Shown piece after piece: positions 1 to 7,301 of a stretch of DNA of 21,148 bases. The notes beneath the pieces were generated by a model. That model did no database searches. It saw only the letters and a program-made list of their open reading frames with translations, and had not been told where the DNA came from. The position numbers and the translations under genes were made by a program. This DNA is from an uncultured Bacilli bacterium. Its GTDB lineage: Bacteria > Bacillota_I > Bacilli_A > RF39 > UBA660. Every line of letters begins with the position of its first letter. Position 1 is the first letter of the stretch. The DNA lies in the NCBI GenBank assembly GCA_934169415.1, contig CAKPNP010000021.1, forward strand, positions 1-21,148, given 5' to 3'.

Positions 1-231
1 TGAAAATTTCGTATTTATTTCTATATTTACTATACTATCATCTACTTCAAGTAATATATCTACTGTTTTTGATTTTAGCTCTATATTACTTACTATTAAT
101 TTTGAATTTAATATATTTACATATGTTACTTTTTCTCCTATTAAGTTTTCTACATATCTTTTTAATATGTCTTTATTAGATAATATTACATAATAAAATA
201 CTTTTTCATACTTGCATGTTCTAAATTTCAT
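1..231 (-). CDS. Rpn-like PD-(D/E)XK nuclease/transposase-family protein (partial, N-terminus only)
   Basis: The gene starts at ATG 231 behind a strong AGGAGG ribosome site and runs off the left edge after 77 codons. The protein begins MKFRTCKYEKVF and then shows VDILLEVDDSIVNIEIN. That matches the core of the PD-(D/E)XK family annotated as Rpn recombination-promoting nuclease or 'nuclease family transposase': an Asp after a short basic stretch, then an E-x-N/Q on the next strand. Family members are soluble DNA endonucleases of roughly 250-330 residues and are often multicopy in gut Bacillota. The visible motif is only the first half of the active site, so activity cannot be judged. It lies downstream of the pseudopilin gene but is separated from it by a terminator. 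The assignment rests on motif appearance only. Confidence 0.65.
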   Translation of the reverse strand, partial: MKFRTCKYEKVFYYVILSNKDILKRYVENLIGEKVTYVNILNSKLIVSNIELKSKTVDILLEVDDSIVNIEINTKFS

Positions 232-304
232 TTTTCACCTCCTACTAGTTATATACGAAAAAAATCTATAAAATCCTTTTTTTTAGAGCAAATTTTTTCA
301 AAAA

Positions 305-337
305 ATGCAAAAAAACAAGAAAAATTAATTTCTTGTT
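305..337 (-). terminator. Rho-independent terminator after the lectin-like pseudopilin gene
   Basis: A 9-bp stem (AACAAGAAA with TTTCTTGTT, 314-322 and 329-337, six-base loop) is followed on the minus strand by TTTTTGCATTTTT. It lies 17 bases past the stop codon of the gene ending at 354. Confidence 0.75.
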
Positions 338-353
338 ATCAAATTTATATATT

Positions 354-512
354 TTATCTTAAAACTGCACGGGCAGAATAGCTGCTGTGGGCAAGACCGT
401 GATTTTTGGAAAATATGAAAATGCCGGCAACAATACCATTGCTATAACCACCGCTACGCACGAACCATGGACCACTAAACTGAACGAAGTGCGCATAATC
501 TCCATTCCATCC
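354..512 (-). other. Candidate DGR variable repeat 1 (3' end of the lectin-like pseudopilin gene)
   Basis: The last 52 codons plus stop differ from the equivalent region at 20232-20387 at 25 aligned positions, including one indel. The frame residues PWFVR, some glycines and SARAVLR stay fixed. Fourteen of the 24 substituted codons change only at bases 1 and 2, and 13 of those 14 end in T or C, as expected if AAC/AAT template codons were mutated at adenines. The DNA is visibly richer in G+C than the rest of the gene. No template repeat or reverse transcriptase is in the window, so this is inference from comparing two copies. Confidence 0.55.
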
Positions 513-1904
513 TTTTGTTTCTGTTGTTGCATCTCCTATAAGATATCTTGAGTATGCAGCGCCATCATTATAGGTTGTTCCATATTTATATATATCATAA
601 TACTTACTTTCTGGAAATGCTATACCTGCTGTAGTTGAATTATCATATAGATTTTTTCCGGTAAATCCTGAATTATTTGTTGTATCTCTACCACTTGATG
701 GAGTATTACTATTTAAACTATCTTCCATTACTCCCATCACATATTCCCATGCTCCACCACTCATATCATATATTCCACTTATATTTCCTGTTGTACTTGC
801 AAGATATCCTATATCCTTATTATATGCATTCTCACATCCAGTATATGCACTACCATTTTCACTAGTTGCTGCACATCCTGTTATATATGTACTACTATTA
901 TTTATTCTTACTTCATTTAACCCTTGTCCGTATATTGAAGTTGTTAAATAAGCTATTGCTCCCCACTCTATATTCTTTAACATACTTGAATTTGTACTTA
1001 ATTTTTGAGTAGTTGCAAATAATGTACTTACATTTTCATTTCTTAAACTTGTTACTTTTGGTTTTATTGTTGGAGTATTTGTATCACCTGTTAGTTCAAA
1101 CTTTCCTACCCATATTCCATTTAGTTCTGTATCTCCAAATGTAAATGCTGGATGTATTAACCAACTATCTTTTGTTGTACCATTTGATTTTGTAGTATCT
1201 TTATTTTCAAATTCTATATTTATTAGTTGTTTTGTTGTATCATTTACTCCATCATAGAATATTTGGTATTTATATCTTGGTATCCATACATAATATGCTT
1301 TTATATTATTTTCTTCTATTGTATCTCCTACCTTATATGTATCATTACCATTTAATAATACTGCATTTGCCCATGTCTTATTTGTATAGTTATACCATTC
1401 ACTATATATATCTGCCTTTTTTACAGTTCCATCTGTATTAATTGTTACTGCTACTAAATTATCTTTTAGTTCTGGATCTGCTCCATTTAAAACTGTATCT
1501 TTATATAATTCTCTTGGTACTGTTACTATACAATTTTCTATATCATCAGATTCAGTTAAATCAGTATCTTCATAATTCTTAGTAAAACATACTTTATCAT
1601 ATACTACTGAAAGTGCGATTTCTCCTTTACTATTTATATAAACAGTTCCACTATCTGGTTTACGTCCTGATACATTTATTTTATATATTAAGTTTCCACT
1701 TAATGATCTATTTTCATCAAGTAGGCTTTCCATATAGTATAATTTAGCTGAATCTAGAAGTCCGTATGCCGAATCTTTATTTGCACTTTTCTTTGCATTA
1801 TCTACTACATTTAATACTATTGGTGTTGCAATTAAAGCTATTACTGCTAGTATTATTATTACTGCTAGTAATTCTATTAATGTAAATCCTTTTTTATTTT
1901 TCAT
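354..1904 (-). CDS. Type IV pilin-like protein with C-terminal FGE-sulfatase/C-type-lectin-like domain; probable DGR target
   Basis: This 516-residue protein starts with a class III (prepilin) signal, MKNKKG|FTLIELL. Cleavage would fall after Gly6, Glu sits at +5, and a hydrophobic helix spans about residues 7-28. Residues to about 115 form a pilin-type stalk module nearly identical to that of the gene at 16334-16828. A middle region carries the YYVWIPRYKYQIFYD segment. The C-terminal ~250 residues hold GIYDMSGGAWEYVMG, the hallmark of the formylglycine-generating-enzyme/C-type-lectin fold, and end in SARAVLR. The last ~52 residues are highly divergent from the paralogue at the right edge. 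A RBS (AAAGGAG) lies 11 bases upstream of the ATG. The likely location is the cell surface or pilus, with the lectin-like end as a ligand-binding tip. No pilus assembly genes are in the window. The pilin and lectin-like parts are seen; the DGR role is inferred. Confidence 0.85.
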   Translation of the reverse strand: MKNKKGFTLIELLAVIIILAVIALIATPIVLNVVDNAKKSANKDSAYGLLDSAKLYYMESLLDENRSLSGNLIYKINVSGRKPDSGTVYINSKGEIALSVVYDKVCFTKNYEDTDLTESDDIENCIVTVPRELYKDTVLNGADPELKDNLVAVTINTDGTVKKADIYSEWYNYTNKTWANAVLLNGNDTYKVGDTIEENNIKAYYVWIPRYKYQIFYDGVNDTTKQLINIEFENKDTTKSNGTTKDSWLIHPAFTFGDTELNGIWVGKFELTGDTNTPTIKPKVTSLRNENVSTLFATTQKLSTNSSMLKNIEWGAIAYLTTSIYGQGLNEVRINNSSTYITGCAATSENGSAYTGCENAYNKDIGYLASTTGNISGIYDMSGGAWEYVMGVMEDSLNSNTPSSGRDTTNNSGFTGKNLYDNSTTAGIAFPESKYYDIYKYGTTYNDGAAYSRYLIGDATTETKGWNGDYAHFVQFSGPWFVRSGGYSNGIVAGIFIFSKNHGLAHSSYSARAVLR

Positions 1905-1937
1905 ATTTTTTACAACTCCTTTATTATAACTATTAAA

Positions 1938-1966
1938 ATATTATCATATTTTATAGTATTATTCAA
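1938..1966 (-). promoter_or_regulatory. Candidate sigma-A promoter of the lectin-like pseudopilin gene
   Basis: TTGAAT (1961-1966) and TAATAT (1938-1943) are separated by 17 bases on the minus strand, about 33 bases before the start codon. A TATAAT nearer the gene directly abuts the ribosome site and is less likely to be used. Confidence 0.45.
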
Positions 1967-1980
1967 TATTTTTAAAATTA

Positions 1981-2005
1981 AAAAAAGCAAGTAATAATTA
2001 CTTAC
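1981..2005 (-). terminator. Rho-independent terminator ending nrdD-nrdG-dut
   Basis: An 8-bp stem (GTAAGTAA with TTACTTGC on the minus strand, including one G-T pair) with a three-base loop is followed by seven T. The 5' arm overlaps the dut stop codon. Confidence 0.75.
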
Positions 2006-2457
2006 TTATAAGTTGATCCAAATCCACCAGTTCTAATACCTTCTGAAGAATCATTATCAACAGTTAAATATTTCATAAATATAACTTGACCAACAACATC
2101 ACCTTTATGAATTATTAAATCGTCTTTATTAAAATTCCAAAATTGAAAGTAAAAATGTCCATCATTTGTTTCGTTTCCATAATAATCAGCATCTACTATA
2201 CCAATTGAATTGCTCATTACAAATCCTTTTTTAGGTCCACTACTCCTATTTACTAACATATAATACTCATCTTCTAAACAGTATGCTTTTAATCCAGTTG
2301 GAATTAGTGTTGGCTTCATTCCTGGTTCATATGGTTTAATAACAACATCTTCTGCAGCCTCAACATCATAACCAGCAGAATACTTAGTTTTTCTTACTGG
2401 TAAATTTATATTTTTATCTTCATAGCCTTTAACTACTTCAAAGCCTCTTAATCTCAT
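2002..2457 (-). CDS. dut: dUTP diphosphatase (dUTPase)
   Basis: Hydrolyses dUTP to dUMP and pyrophosphate, keeping uracil out of DNA and supplying dUMP for dTMP synthesis. The 151-residue length fits the trimeric dUTPase family. All five family motifs can be followed: AGYDVEA (28-34), RSSG (71-74), the IGIVDADYYGN segment with the nucleotide-binding Asp and Tyr (85-95), GDVVGQVIF, and the C-terminal P-loop-like RTGGFGSTYK (142-151). The start has a RBS (AGGAG) about six bases upstream and follows the nrdG stop by one base, so it is translated from the same message as nrdD and nrdG. A terminator overlaps its stop codon. Placing dUTPase with anaerobic ribonucleotide reductase joins dNTP production and clean-up in one transcript. 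Confidence 0.95.
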   Translation of the reverse strand: MRLRGFEVVKGYEDKNINLPVRKTKYSAGYDVEAAEDVVIKPYEPGMKPTLIPTGLKAYCLEDEYYMLVNRSSGPKKGFVMSNSIGIVDADYYGNETNDGHFYFQFWNFNKDDLIIHKGDVVGQVIFMKYLTVDNDSSEGIRTGGFGSTYK

Positions 2458-2458
2458 T

Positions 2459-2965
2459 TTATACTCCTACTAATTCATCTTTTAATACAATTTTATTATT
2501 TTTTAATGATTCTTTAACATCTATTACTCTTTGATTGGATGAACCTTTCCATTTTAATTTAGGGCTATACAAATCTATTTTAAATTGCCCATCTATAAGA
2601 ACATCTATATATTTTAATATTTCTTTATCCTTTAAGTCCTTATCAAATAAAAATCCACTCCATACCCATATAGTTTTATCTGGATATTTTGCTTTAAATT
2701 TTTTAGCAAGTAAAGTAGTTCCTTCTATATTTTTAGGATGTAATGGTTCACCACCTAAAATAGAAAGTCCTACAATATAATCTTTACTAGCTAATTCTAA
2801 TATTCTATTTATAGTATCATTTGTAAATTCTATTCCAGAATTAAAATCATGAGTTTCTTTATTAAAACAACCTTCACAGTTAAAACTACAACCTTGCATA
2901 AATATTGAAACTCTAATACCTTCACCATTAGAAATATCCATTTTTCTTATTTTATTATATCTCAT
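2459..2965 (-). CDS. nrdG: Anaerobic ribonucleotide reductase-activating protein (radical SAM)
   Basis: NrdG uses S-adenosylmethionine and a [4Fe-4S] cluster to place the glycyl radical on NrdD. The cluster motif GCSFNCEGC (CX3CX2C, residues 26-33 from the chosen start) and the downstream GGEP SAM-binding motif are present. The length of about 168 residues is typical of NrdG. Two in-frame ATGs exist. The upstream one (2974) lies inside the 3' end of nrdD; the one used here (2965) has AAGGA eight bases upstream and starts MRYNKIRK, like family members. Either way the gene overlaps nrdD and is translationally coupled to it. Dut follows by one base. Confidence 0.95.
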   Translation of the reverse strand: MRYNKIRKMDISNGEGIRVSIFMQGCSFNCEGCFNKETHDFNSGIEFTNDTINRILELASKDYIVGLSILGGEPLHPKNIEGTTLLAKKFKAKYPDKTIWVWSGFLFDKDLKDKEILKYIDVLIDGQFKIDLYSPKLKWKGSSNQRVIDVKESLKNNKIVLKDELVGV

Positions 2966-5120
2966 CAGAATCATCCTTGTTATCTATATGAATAACTCTT
3001 TCTTTTATTTCTTGTGTTCTTCCTTTGTTCCAAAAATTAGTTCCGATATATCCACAAGTACGACGAGCTACACTTAACTTATCATGATCTCTATTACCAC
3101 AATTTGGACAATACCATTCTAAGTTTTCATCTATTAATATCTCATTAGTAGATCCACATACATGACAATAATCAGATTTAGTATTTAATTCAGCATACAT
3201 AATATTATTATAAATAAATTTAATTACTTCTAATACTACATCTAAATTATTAGTTAAATTAGGAGTTTCAATATATGATATTGCTCCACCTTGACTTAAT
3301 TTTTGAAATTCACTTTCTAATTTTAATTTAGTAAATGCATCAATTTCTTCAAAAACTGGTACATGATAAGAATTAGTAATATAATTTCTATCGGTAATTC
3401 CTTTAATAACGCCAAATCTTTCTTTTAGACATTTAGAAAACTTATATGTTGTAGATTCAATTGGTGTACCATATACACTATAATCAATATCTTCAAGTTC
3501 TTTCCATTTATTACATTTATCAACCATATATTGCATTACTTTAAGTCCGAAATCTCTACCAACTGATCCATCAGTATGACTATTACCAGTCATATATTTA
3601 ACGCATTCATAAAGTCCGGCATATCCAAGTGATATTGTAGAATAACCATGATGTAATAATTCATGAATACTCTCACCCTTCTTAAGACGAGCTAAAGCGC
3701 CATGCTGCCATAAAATAGGAGCAACATCACTAGTAGCTTTTGAAAGTCTTTTATGTCTTATTTGTAATGCTCTATGACATAATTCTAGTCTTTCATCAAG
3801 TATTTTAAAGAATAAATCCATATCCTTATCACTAGACAAAGCTACATCAGGTAAATTAATAGTTACAACACCTTGATTAAATCTACCATAGTATTTTGGT
3901 TTACCATTATTATCTACATAAGGAGTTAAGAAAGAACGACATCCCATACATGGATAACATTGTCCATTACCATTTTTATCAACTTTTAATTGTTTCATTA
4001 TTTTTTCTGAAATATAATCAGGTACCATTCTTTTTGCAGTACATTCAGCAGCTAATTTAGTCAAATAATAATATTTAGAATCTTCATTTATATTATCTTC
4101 TTCTAGAACATATAATAATTTAGGAAAAGCTGGTGTTATATATACTCCTTTTTCATTTTTCATACCCATTATACGTTGTTTTAAAACTTCTTCTATGATC
4201 ATGGCAAGTTCTTCTTTATATTCTTCTGTCTCACCTAAATACATACAAACACTTAAAAAAGGTGCTTGACCGTTTGTAGTAGTCATAGAATTTATTTGAT
4301 ATTGGAATGTTTGAACACCATCAATTATTTCTTTTTGTAAATCTTCTTTAGCGTATTTTATGCAATCTTCCTTATTTAATTTGCGCTTTTTATATTTATC
4401 TAAATATTTATTATAACTATCCCTTACAAAAGGTGCTAAGTGTGATAATGTAATTGTACATCCACCATATTGACTAGAATTTACAGCAGTAATAATTTGA
4501 GTAGCTATAGTCATAGCTGTTAAGAACCTGTGTGGTTTTTCAATCATTACTCCATTTATACTAGTTCCATTTTGAAGCATATCTTCTAGATTTATTAAAT
4601 CACAATTATGAAGTGCATTTTGAGCAAAATAATCTGCATCATGGAAATGAATTATTCCTGCATCATGTGCTTCAACTATATCCTCTGGAAGTAAAAATCT
4701 TCTTGTAATATCAGTACTTGTAATTCCAGCTAAATAATCCCTTTGAGTTGTTACAACCCTTGCATTTTTATTAGAATTTTCAGTATTCCAATACTCTGAT
4801 TCACCATCTATTAATTCTTTTATAGCTAAATCAGTAGTATTACTTTTTCTTACTAATTCCCTTGTATATCTATAAGTAATATATTTTTTAGCTAATTCAT
4901 ACTTACCAATAGACATAAGTTTCATTTCAATTATATCTTGAATATCCTCAACTAAAATTCTCTTTTTACCCAATTTTTCAATATATTTAATTATATTTTT
5001 AATTTGGGTAGAACTAGCTTGTTCTTCTTCATCTACCTCGTTATTTGCCTTAGTAATAGCTTCTTCTATTTTGTCTGGACAAAAATCAACCATATGTCCG
5101 TCTCTTTTTATAACCTTCAT
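2955..5120 (-). CDS. nrdD: Anaerobic (class III) ribonucleoside-triphosphate reductase
   Basis: Reduces ribonucleoside triphosphates to deoxyribonucleotides under anaerobic conditions. The 721 residues begin with an ATP-cone (about 1-90, MKVIKRDGHMVDF), the allosteric activity site. The catalytic barrel contains HNCDLINLEDML (active Cys near 173), QYGGCTITL (217-225) and CMGCRSFL. Two zinc-type CXXC pairs follow (Cys652/655 and 671/674), and the glycyl-radical loop RTCGYIG places the radical at about Gly690. All key parts are intact. The start has AGGAGG seven to eight bases upstream. It heads nrdD-nrdG-dut and is divergent from a Crp/Fnr-type regulator, with a perfect palindrome in between. 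This suggests regulated expression. The presence of this enzyme argues for an anaerobic lifestyle. Confidence 0.97.
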   Translation of the reverse strand: MKVIKRDGHMVDFCPDKIEEAITKANNEVDEEEQASSTQIKNIIKYIEKLGKKRILVEDIQDIIEMKLMSIGKYELAKKYITYRYTRELVRKSNTTDLAIKELIDGESEYWNTENSNKNARVVTTQRDYLAGITSTDITRRFLLPEDIVEAHDAGIIHFHDADYFAQNALHNCDLINLEDMLQNGTSINGVMIEKPHRFLTAMTIATQIITAVNSSQYGGCTITLSHLAPFVRDSYNKYLDKYKKRKLNKEDCIKYAKEDLQKEIIDGVQTFQYQINSMTTTNGQAPFLSVCMYLGETEEYKEELAMIIEEVLKQRIMGMKNEKGVYITPAFPKLLYVLEEDNINEDSKYYYLTKLAAECTAKRMVPDYISEKIMKQLKVDKNGNGQCYPCMGCRSFLTPYVDNNGKPKYYGRFNQGVVTINLPDVALSSDKDMDLFFKILDERLELCHRALQIRHKRLSKATSDVAPILWQHGALARLKKGESIHELLHHGYSTISLGYAGLYECVKYMTGNSHTDGSVGRDFGLKVMQYMVDKCNKWKELEDIDYSVYGTPIESTTYKFSKCLKERFGVIKGITDRNYITNSYHVPVFEEIDAFTKLKLESEFQKLSQGGAISYIETPNLTNNLDVVLEVIKFIYNNIMYAELNTKSDYCHVCGSTNEILIDENLEWYCPNCGNRDHDKLSVARRTCGYIGTNFWNKGRTQEIKERVIHIDNKDDSDEI

Positions 5121-5142
5121 AAATACCTCCTACAATAAGACA

Positions 5143-5171
5143 AATATATCACACATTTTTAAAATAAGTAT
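5143..5171 (-). promoter_or_regulatory. Candidate nrdD promoter with weak -35
   Basis: TATATT (5143-5148) is a good -10 box, but the hexamer 17 bases upstream is ATACTT, a poor -35. With transcription starting near 5136, the centre of the 5170-5187 palindrome would lie near -42, the usual site for class II activation by Crp/Fnr proteins. Geometry is seen; activation is inferred. Confidence 0.45.
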
Positions 5172-5187
5172 GTTGCAATTGCAACAT
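5170..5187. promoter_or_regulatory. Perfect 18-bp palindrome, likely operator of the adjacent Crp/Fnr-like regulator
   Basis: ATGTTGCAATTGCAACAT is its own reverse complement and lies in the 104-bp gap between nrdD and the regulator. TTGCAA half-sites in direct abutment differ from the E. coli FNR site (TTGAT-N4-ATCAA). The regulator next door is the natural candidate to bind it. Confidence 0.65.
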
Positions 5188-5207
5188 TTTGAAAAAAATG
5201 ATATATT
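5179..5207 (+). promoter_or_regulatory. Candidate promoter of the Crp/Fnr-like regulator
   Basis: TTGCAA (5179-5184) and TATATT (5202-5207) are spaced by 17 bases. The -35 is the right half of the palindrome, so a bound protein would block RNA polymerase and could give autorepression. The leader would be only about ten bases, close to the ribosome site at 5214-5219. Confidence 0.5.
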
Positions 5208-5224
5208 ATTTACAGGTGGTATTC

Positions 5225-5848
5225 ATGAATAATTTATTTGAAAATATAAATAATAATGATATAGAAAAATTATTAAAAGAACTAGAAGCGAATACACTTA
5301 CATACAAAAAAGATTTGACTATATTATCAACTGTTAAAAATCAAAACATAATTGGCTTTGTGGTATATGGTTTCATACAAATAATTAAAACAGATTATAA
5401 TGGTAACGTAACAGTAGTTGAAGATATAAAAGAAAATTCTATATTTGGTTCTATGTTTTCTAACATTTCTAATAATGAATATCAAATAATTACTAAAGAA
5501 GAAACTAAAATAATCATACTCGACTATGATTATATAATTAGTAAAAATAATAATTTATATTATAATATTTTTATACAAAATTTACTTAAAATAACATTCA
5601 ATAAAATAAGTGAAAAAAACGATAGAATTGAAATATTATCACAAAAAACAATAAGAAATAAATTGTTAAAATATCTAGAAATTCAAACTAAAAAAACAGG
5701 TTCTAAAAGTATATATTATTCTTCTAATAATCTTGCTTCTTATATAGCAGTTGATAGATCTGCTATGTGGAGAGAATTAAAAAATTTAGAAGAAGATAGG
5801 ATAATTGAAATAAATAATAAAGTAATTAAAATTAAAATTTTAAACTAA
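5225..5848 (+). CDS. Crp/Fnr-family transcriptional regulator without cysteines
   Basis: A 207-residue protein with an N-terminal cyclic-nucleotide-binding-like beta barrel (about 20-115), a dimer helix (about 115-145) and a C-terminal winged helix-turn-helix, with NLASYIAVDRSAMWREL as the recognition region. The start used here has AGGTGG five bases upstream; an earlier in-frame ATG at 5189 has no ribosome site and would overlap the promoter. There is no cysteine anywhere, so it cannot carry an FNR-type iron-sulfur cluster. The usual cAMP-contacting Glu and Arg/Ser pattern is also not apparent, so the signal it senses is unknown. It is the only plus-strand gene here and is divergent from nrdD. 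It probably controls nrdD-nrdG-dut and itself through the palindrome at 5170-5187. Confidence 0.85.
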   Translation: MNNLFENINNNDIEKLLKELEANTLTYKKDLTILSTVKNQNIIGFVVYGFIQIIKTDYNGNVTVVEDIKENSIFGSMFSNISNNEYQIITKEETKIIILDYDYIISKNNNLYYNIFIQNLLKITFNKISEKNDRIEILSQKTIRNKLLKYLEIQTKKTGSKSIYYSSNNLASYIAVDRSAMWRELKNLEEDRIIEINNKVIKIKILN

Positions 5849-5871
5849 AAAAACGCAATTATGCGTTTTTT
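5848..5871. terminator. Bidirectional terminator between convergent genes
   Basis: CGCA-ATTA-TGCG flanked by six A on the left and six T on the right forms a 10-bp hairpin that works in both directions. It serves the regulator ending at 5848 and the orphan gene ending at 5859, whose stop codon lies in the loop region. Confidence 0.8.
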
Positions 5872-6227
5872 AATAATTTAACATGCTTATTTGGTTCTAT
5901 AACATTATTTTGTTTATATGTTTTTAAAGGTAGATAAGAAGTAACATCCTCACCCTTACTTCTTTTATCTAAAAATTCTCTAAATTGTTCTTTATTTAAA
6001 ACTTTATTAAAATGTCTTAAATAATACTCATACCAATTTAAATACTCATCTTTTGATACACCAAATACTTGTGTGCTTTTTTTTAAAATATTTAAATCCA
6101 TTTCATCTAATGAAATATCTAATCCTTTGCTAAGTCCAAAGACCATATTTCTTTTATATGCTAATATTAAACTTTCTTTTTCTAATATATTTAAAAACAC
6201 ATTTACTTCATTTAAAACTTCTACCAT
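5859..6227 (-). CDS. Hypothetical protein, small and helical
   Basis: Not recognised. The 122-residue product starting MVEVLNEVNVF is rich in charged and hydrophobic helix-forming residues, with no signal peptide, membrane span or cysteine. A central segment, VFGVSKDEYLNWYEYYLRHF, is aromatic-rich. The tail is basic (KHVKLLKNA). The ATG at 6227 has AAAGGGATGAG upstream and is preferred over a TTG eight codons earlier. It has its own promoter (6258-6285), nested with the preceding terminator, and shares a bidirectional terminator with the convergent Crp/Fnr-like gene. It is a single-gene unit, and context gives no hint of function. Confidence 0.6.
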   Translation of the reverse strand: MVEVLNEVNVFLNILEKESLILAYKRNMVFGLSKGLDISLDEMDLNILKKSTQVFGVSKDEYLNWYEYYLRHFNKVLNKEQFREFLDKRSKGEDVTSYLPLKTYKQNNVIEPNKHVKLLKNA

Positions 6228-6257
6228 AATCTCATCCCTTTCAAATTGCAAGTAAGT

Positions 6258-6285
6258 ATTTTACCATAAAAAAAATAAAAAGCAA
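6258..6285 (-). promoter_or_regulatory. Candidate promoter with extended -10, overlapping a terminator
   Basis: TTGCTT (6280-6285) and TAAAAT (6258-6263) are spaced by 16 bases, with TGG before the -10 (extended -10). The -35 box lies in the loop and arm of the terminator at 6268-6296. Confidence 0.5.
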
Positions 6286-6296
6286 CCTTTTTATTT
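6268..6296 (-). terminator. Rho-independent terminator downstream of the SDR gene
   Basis: A 10-bp stem (AAATAAAAAG with CTTTTTATTT, loop of four) is followed by five T on the minus strand. It is about 90 bases past the SDR stop at 6389; no gene is seen in between. Confidence 0.65.
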
Positions 6297-6388
6297 TAAA
6301 AAATGATATTTTAAGTCTAAATACATATAATTTAACTTTATTTATAAAATATTTTCATTTTTATACATTATTATTGGTGTTTTAAACA

Positions 6389-7117
6389 TTATCCTGCCAC
6401 ATATCCGCCATCTATTGGAACTATAGCACCAGTCATAAATGATGCTGAATCACTTAATAAATAACATATTAAATCAGCTATTTCAGTATCTTTTCCAAGT
6501 CTTCCTATTGGTAACTGATTAGCCATCATATTTTTCATTTCAAGTGGTACTTCAGATAATATAGGAGTATCAACATATCCAGGGGCTATAGCATTAATTC
6601 TAATATTATCACGTGCATAAGTTAGTGCTAAAGATCTAGTCATTTGATTAATAGCTCCTTTAGTAGCCGAATAAGTAAAACTTGCCGTTGTTCCAACTAA
6701 TCCATACATACTTGATGTATTTACAATAGCTCCTTTTTTATTTTTAAGCATTTCTTTTATAACATACTTATTTATTAAAAATATTCCAGTTTGATTTACA
6801 GATACTACTTTGTTCCATTCATCTAAGCTTACTTCATGTGCTTTAGCTGGACTTCCACCAATTCCTGCATTTGCAACTAAATAATCAATGTGACCAAATT
6901 TATTAGATACAACATCAACACATCTAACTACATTTTCTTCATTTGATACATCGCATTTTATACCAATACAATTGCTTCCTAAACATGCAGCAATTTCTTC
7001 TACATTATCAGATAAATCTAGAATAACTACATAAGCGCCATTACTTAATAGTTTTTTAGCAGTAGCTAATCCTATTCCACTAGCACCACCTGTTATAATT
7101 GCAACTTTTTCATTCAT
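6389..7117 (-). CDS. Short-chain dehydrogenase/reductase (SDR), FabG-like
   Basis: A cytosolic Rossmann-fold NAD(P)-dependent oxidoreductase of 242 residues, the normal size of classical SDRs. Cofactor motif TGGASGIG (9-16), NAG (83-85), catalytic Ser near 136 and YSATK with Tyr149 and Lys153 are all in place, and the PGYVDTP segment follows. Asp34 at the end of the second beta strand favours NAD over NADP, which is less usual for a true FabG. Substrate is therefore open: candidates include sugar alcohols, hydroxysteroids or beta-hydroxyacyl groups. The RBS AAAGGAA is upstream of the ATG. It stands alone between terminators, with no pathway neighbours. Confidence 0.9.
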   Translation of the reverse strand: MNEKVAIITGGASGIGLATAKKLLSNGAYVVILDLSDNVEEIAACLGSNCIGIKCDVSNEENVVRCVDVVSNKFGHIDYLVANAGIGGSPAKAHEVSLDEWNKVVSVNQTGIFLINKYVIKEMLKNKKGAIVNTSSMYGLVGTTASFTYSATKGAINQMTRSLALTYARDNIRINAIAPGYVDTPILSEVPLEMKNMMANQLPIGRLGKDTEIADLICYLLSDSASFMTGAIVPIDGGYVAG

Positions 7118-7134
7118 TTAAATCAATTCCTTTC

Positions 7135-7157
7135 ATAAGAGTATCATATCCTCTTAT
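7135..7157. promoter_or_regulatory. Inverted repeat in the SDR leader
   Basis: ATAAGAG and CTCTTAT are separated by nine bases, just downstream of the best -10 box. It could be an operator for a local repressor or a leader hairpin near the ribosome site. No regulator gene is adjacent. Confidence 0.35.
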
Positions 7158-7161
7158 AAAA

Positions 7162-7190
7162 ATTATATCATTTAATTAATTTTAAATCTA
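7162..7190 (-). promoter_or_regulatory. Weak candidate promoter of the SDR gene
   Basis: A perfect TATAAT (7162-7167) lies about 45 bases before the SDR start. The hexamer 17 bases upstream is TAGATT, a poor -35, so use of this site may need an activator or the box may be by chance. The 7191-7300 stretch otherwise shows no gene. Confidence 0.35.
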
Positions 7191-7301
7191 TAATTTATTA
7201 TATATTTTAATAATCACTATAGAAAAATATAAAAAAGATTGAAAAAAAATATATAATACGCACTATAAAAAGGTCGATGATATTTGTACACATAAGATCA
7301 A

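Noticed and set aside
677..865. Open frame on the plus strand opposite the lectin-like pilin gene (also 1232-1441)
   Set aside because: No ribosome site, odd composition (runs of Leu, Tyr, His), and antisense to a well-supported gene.
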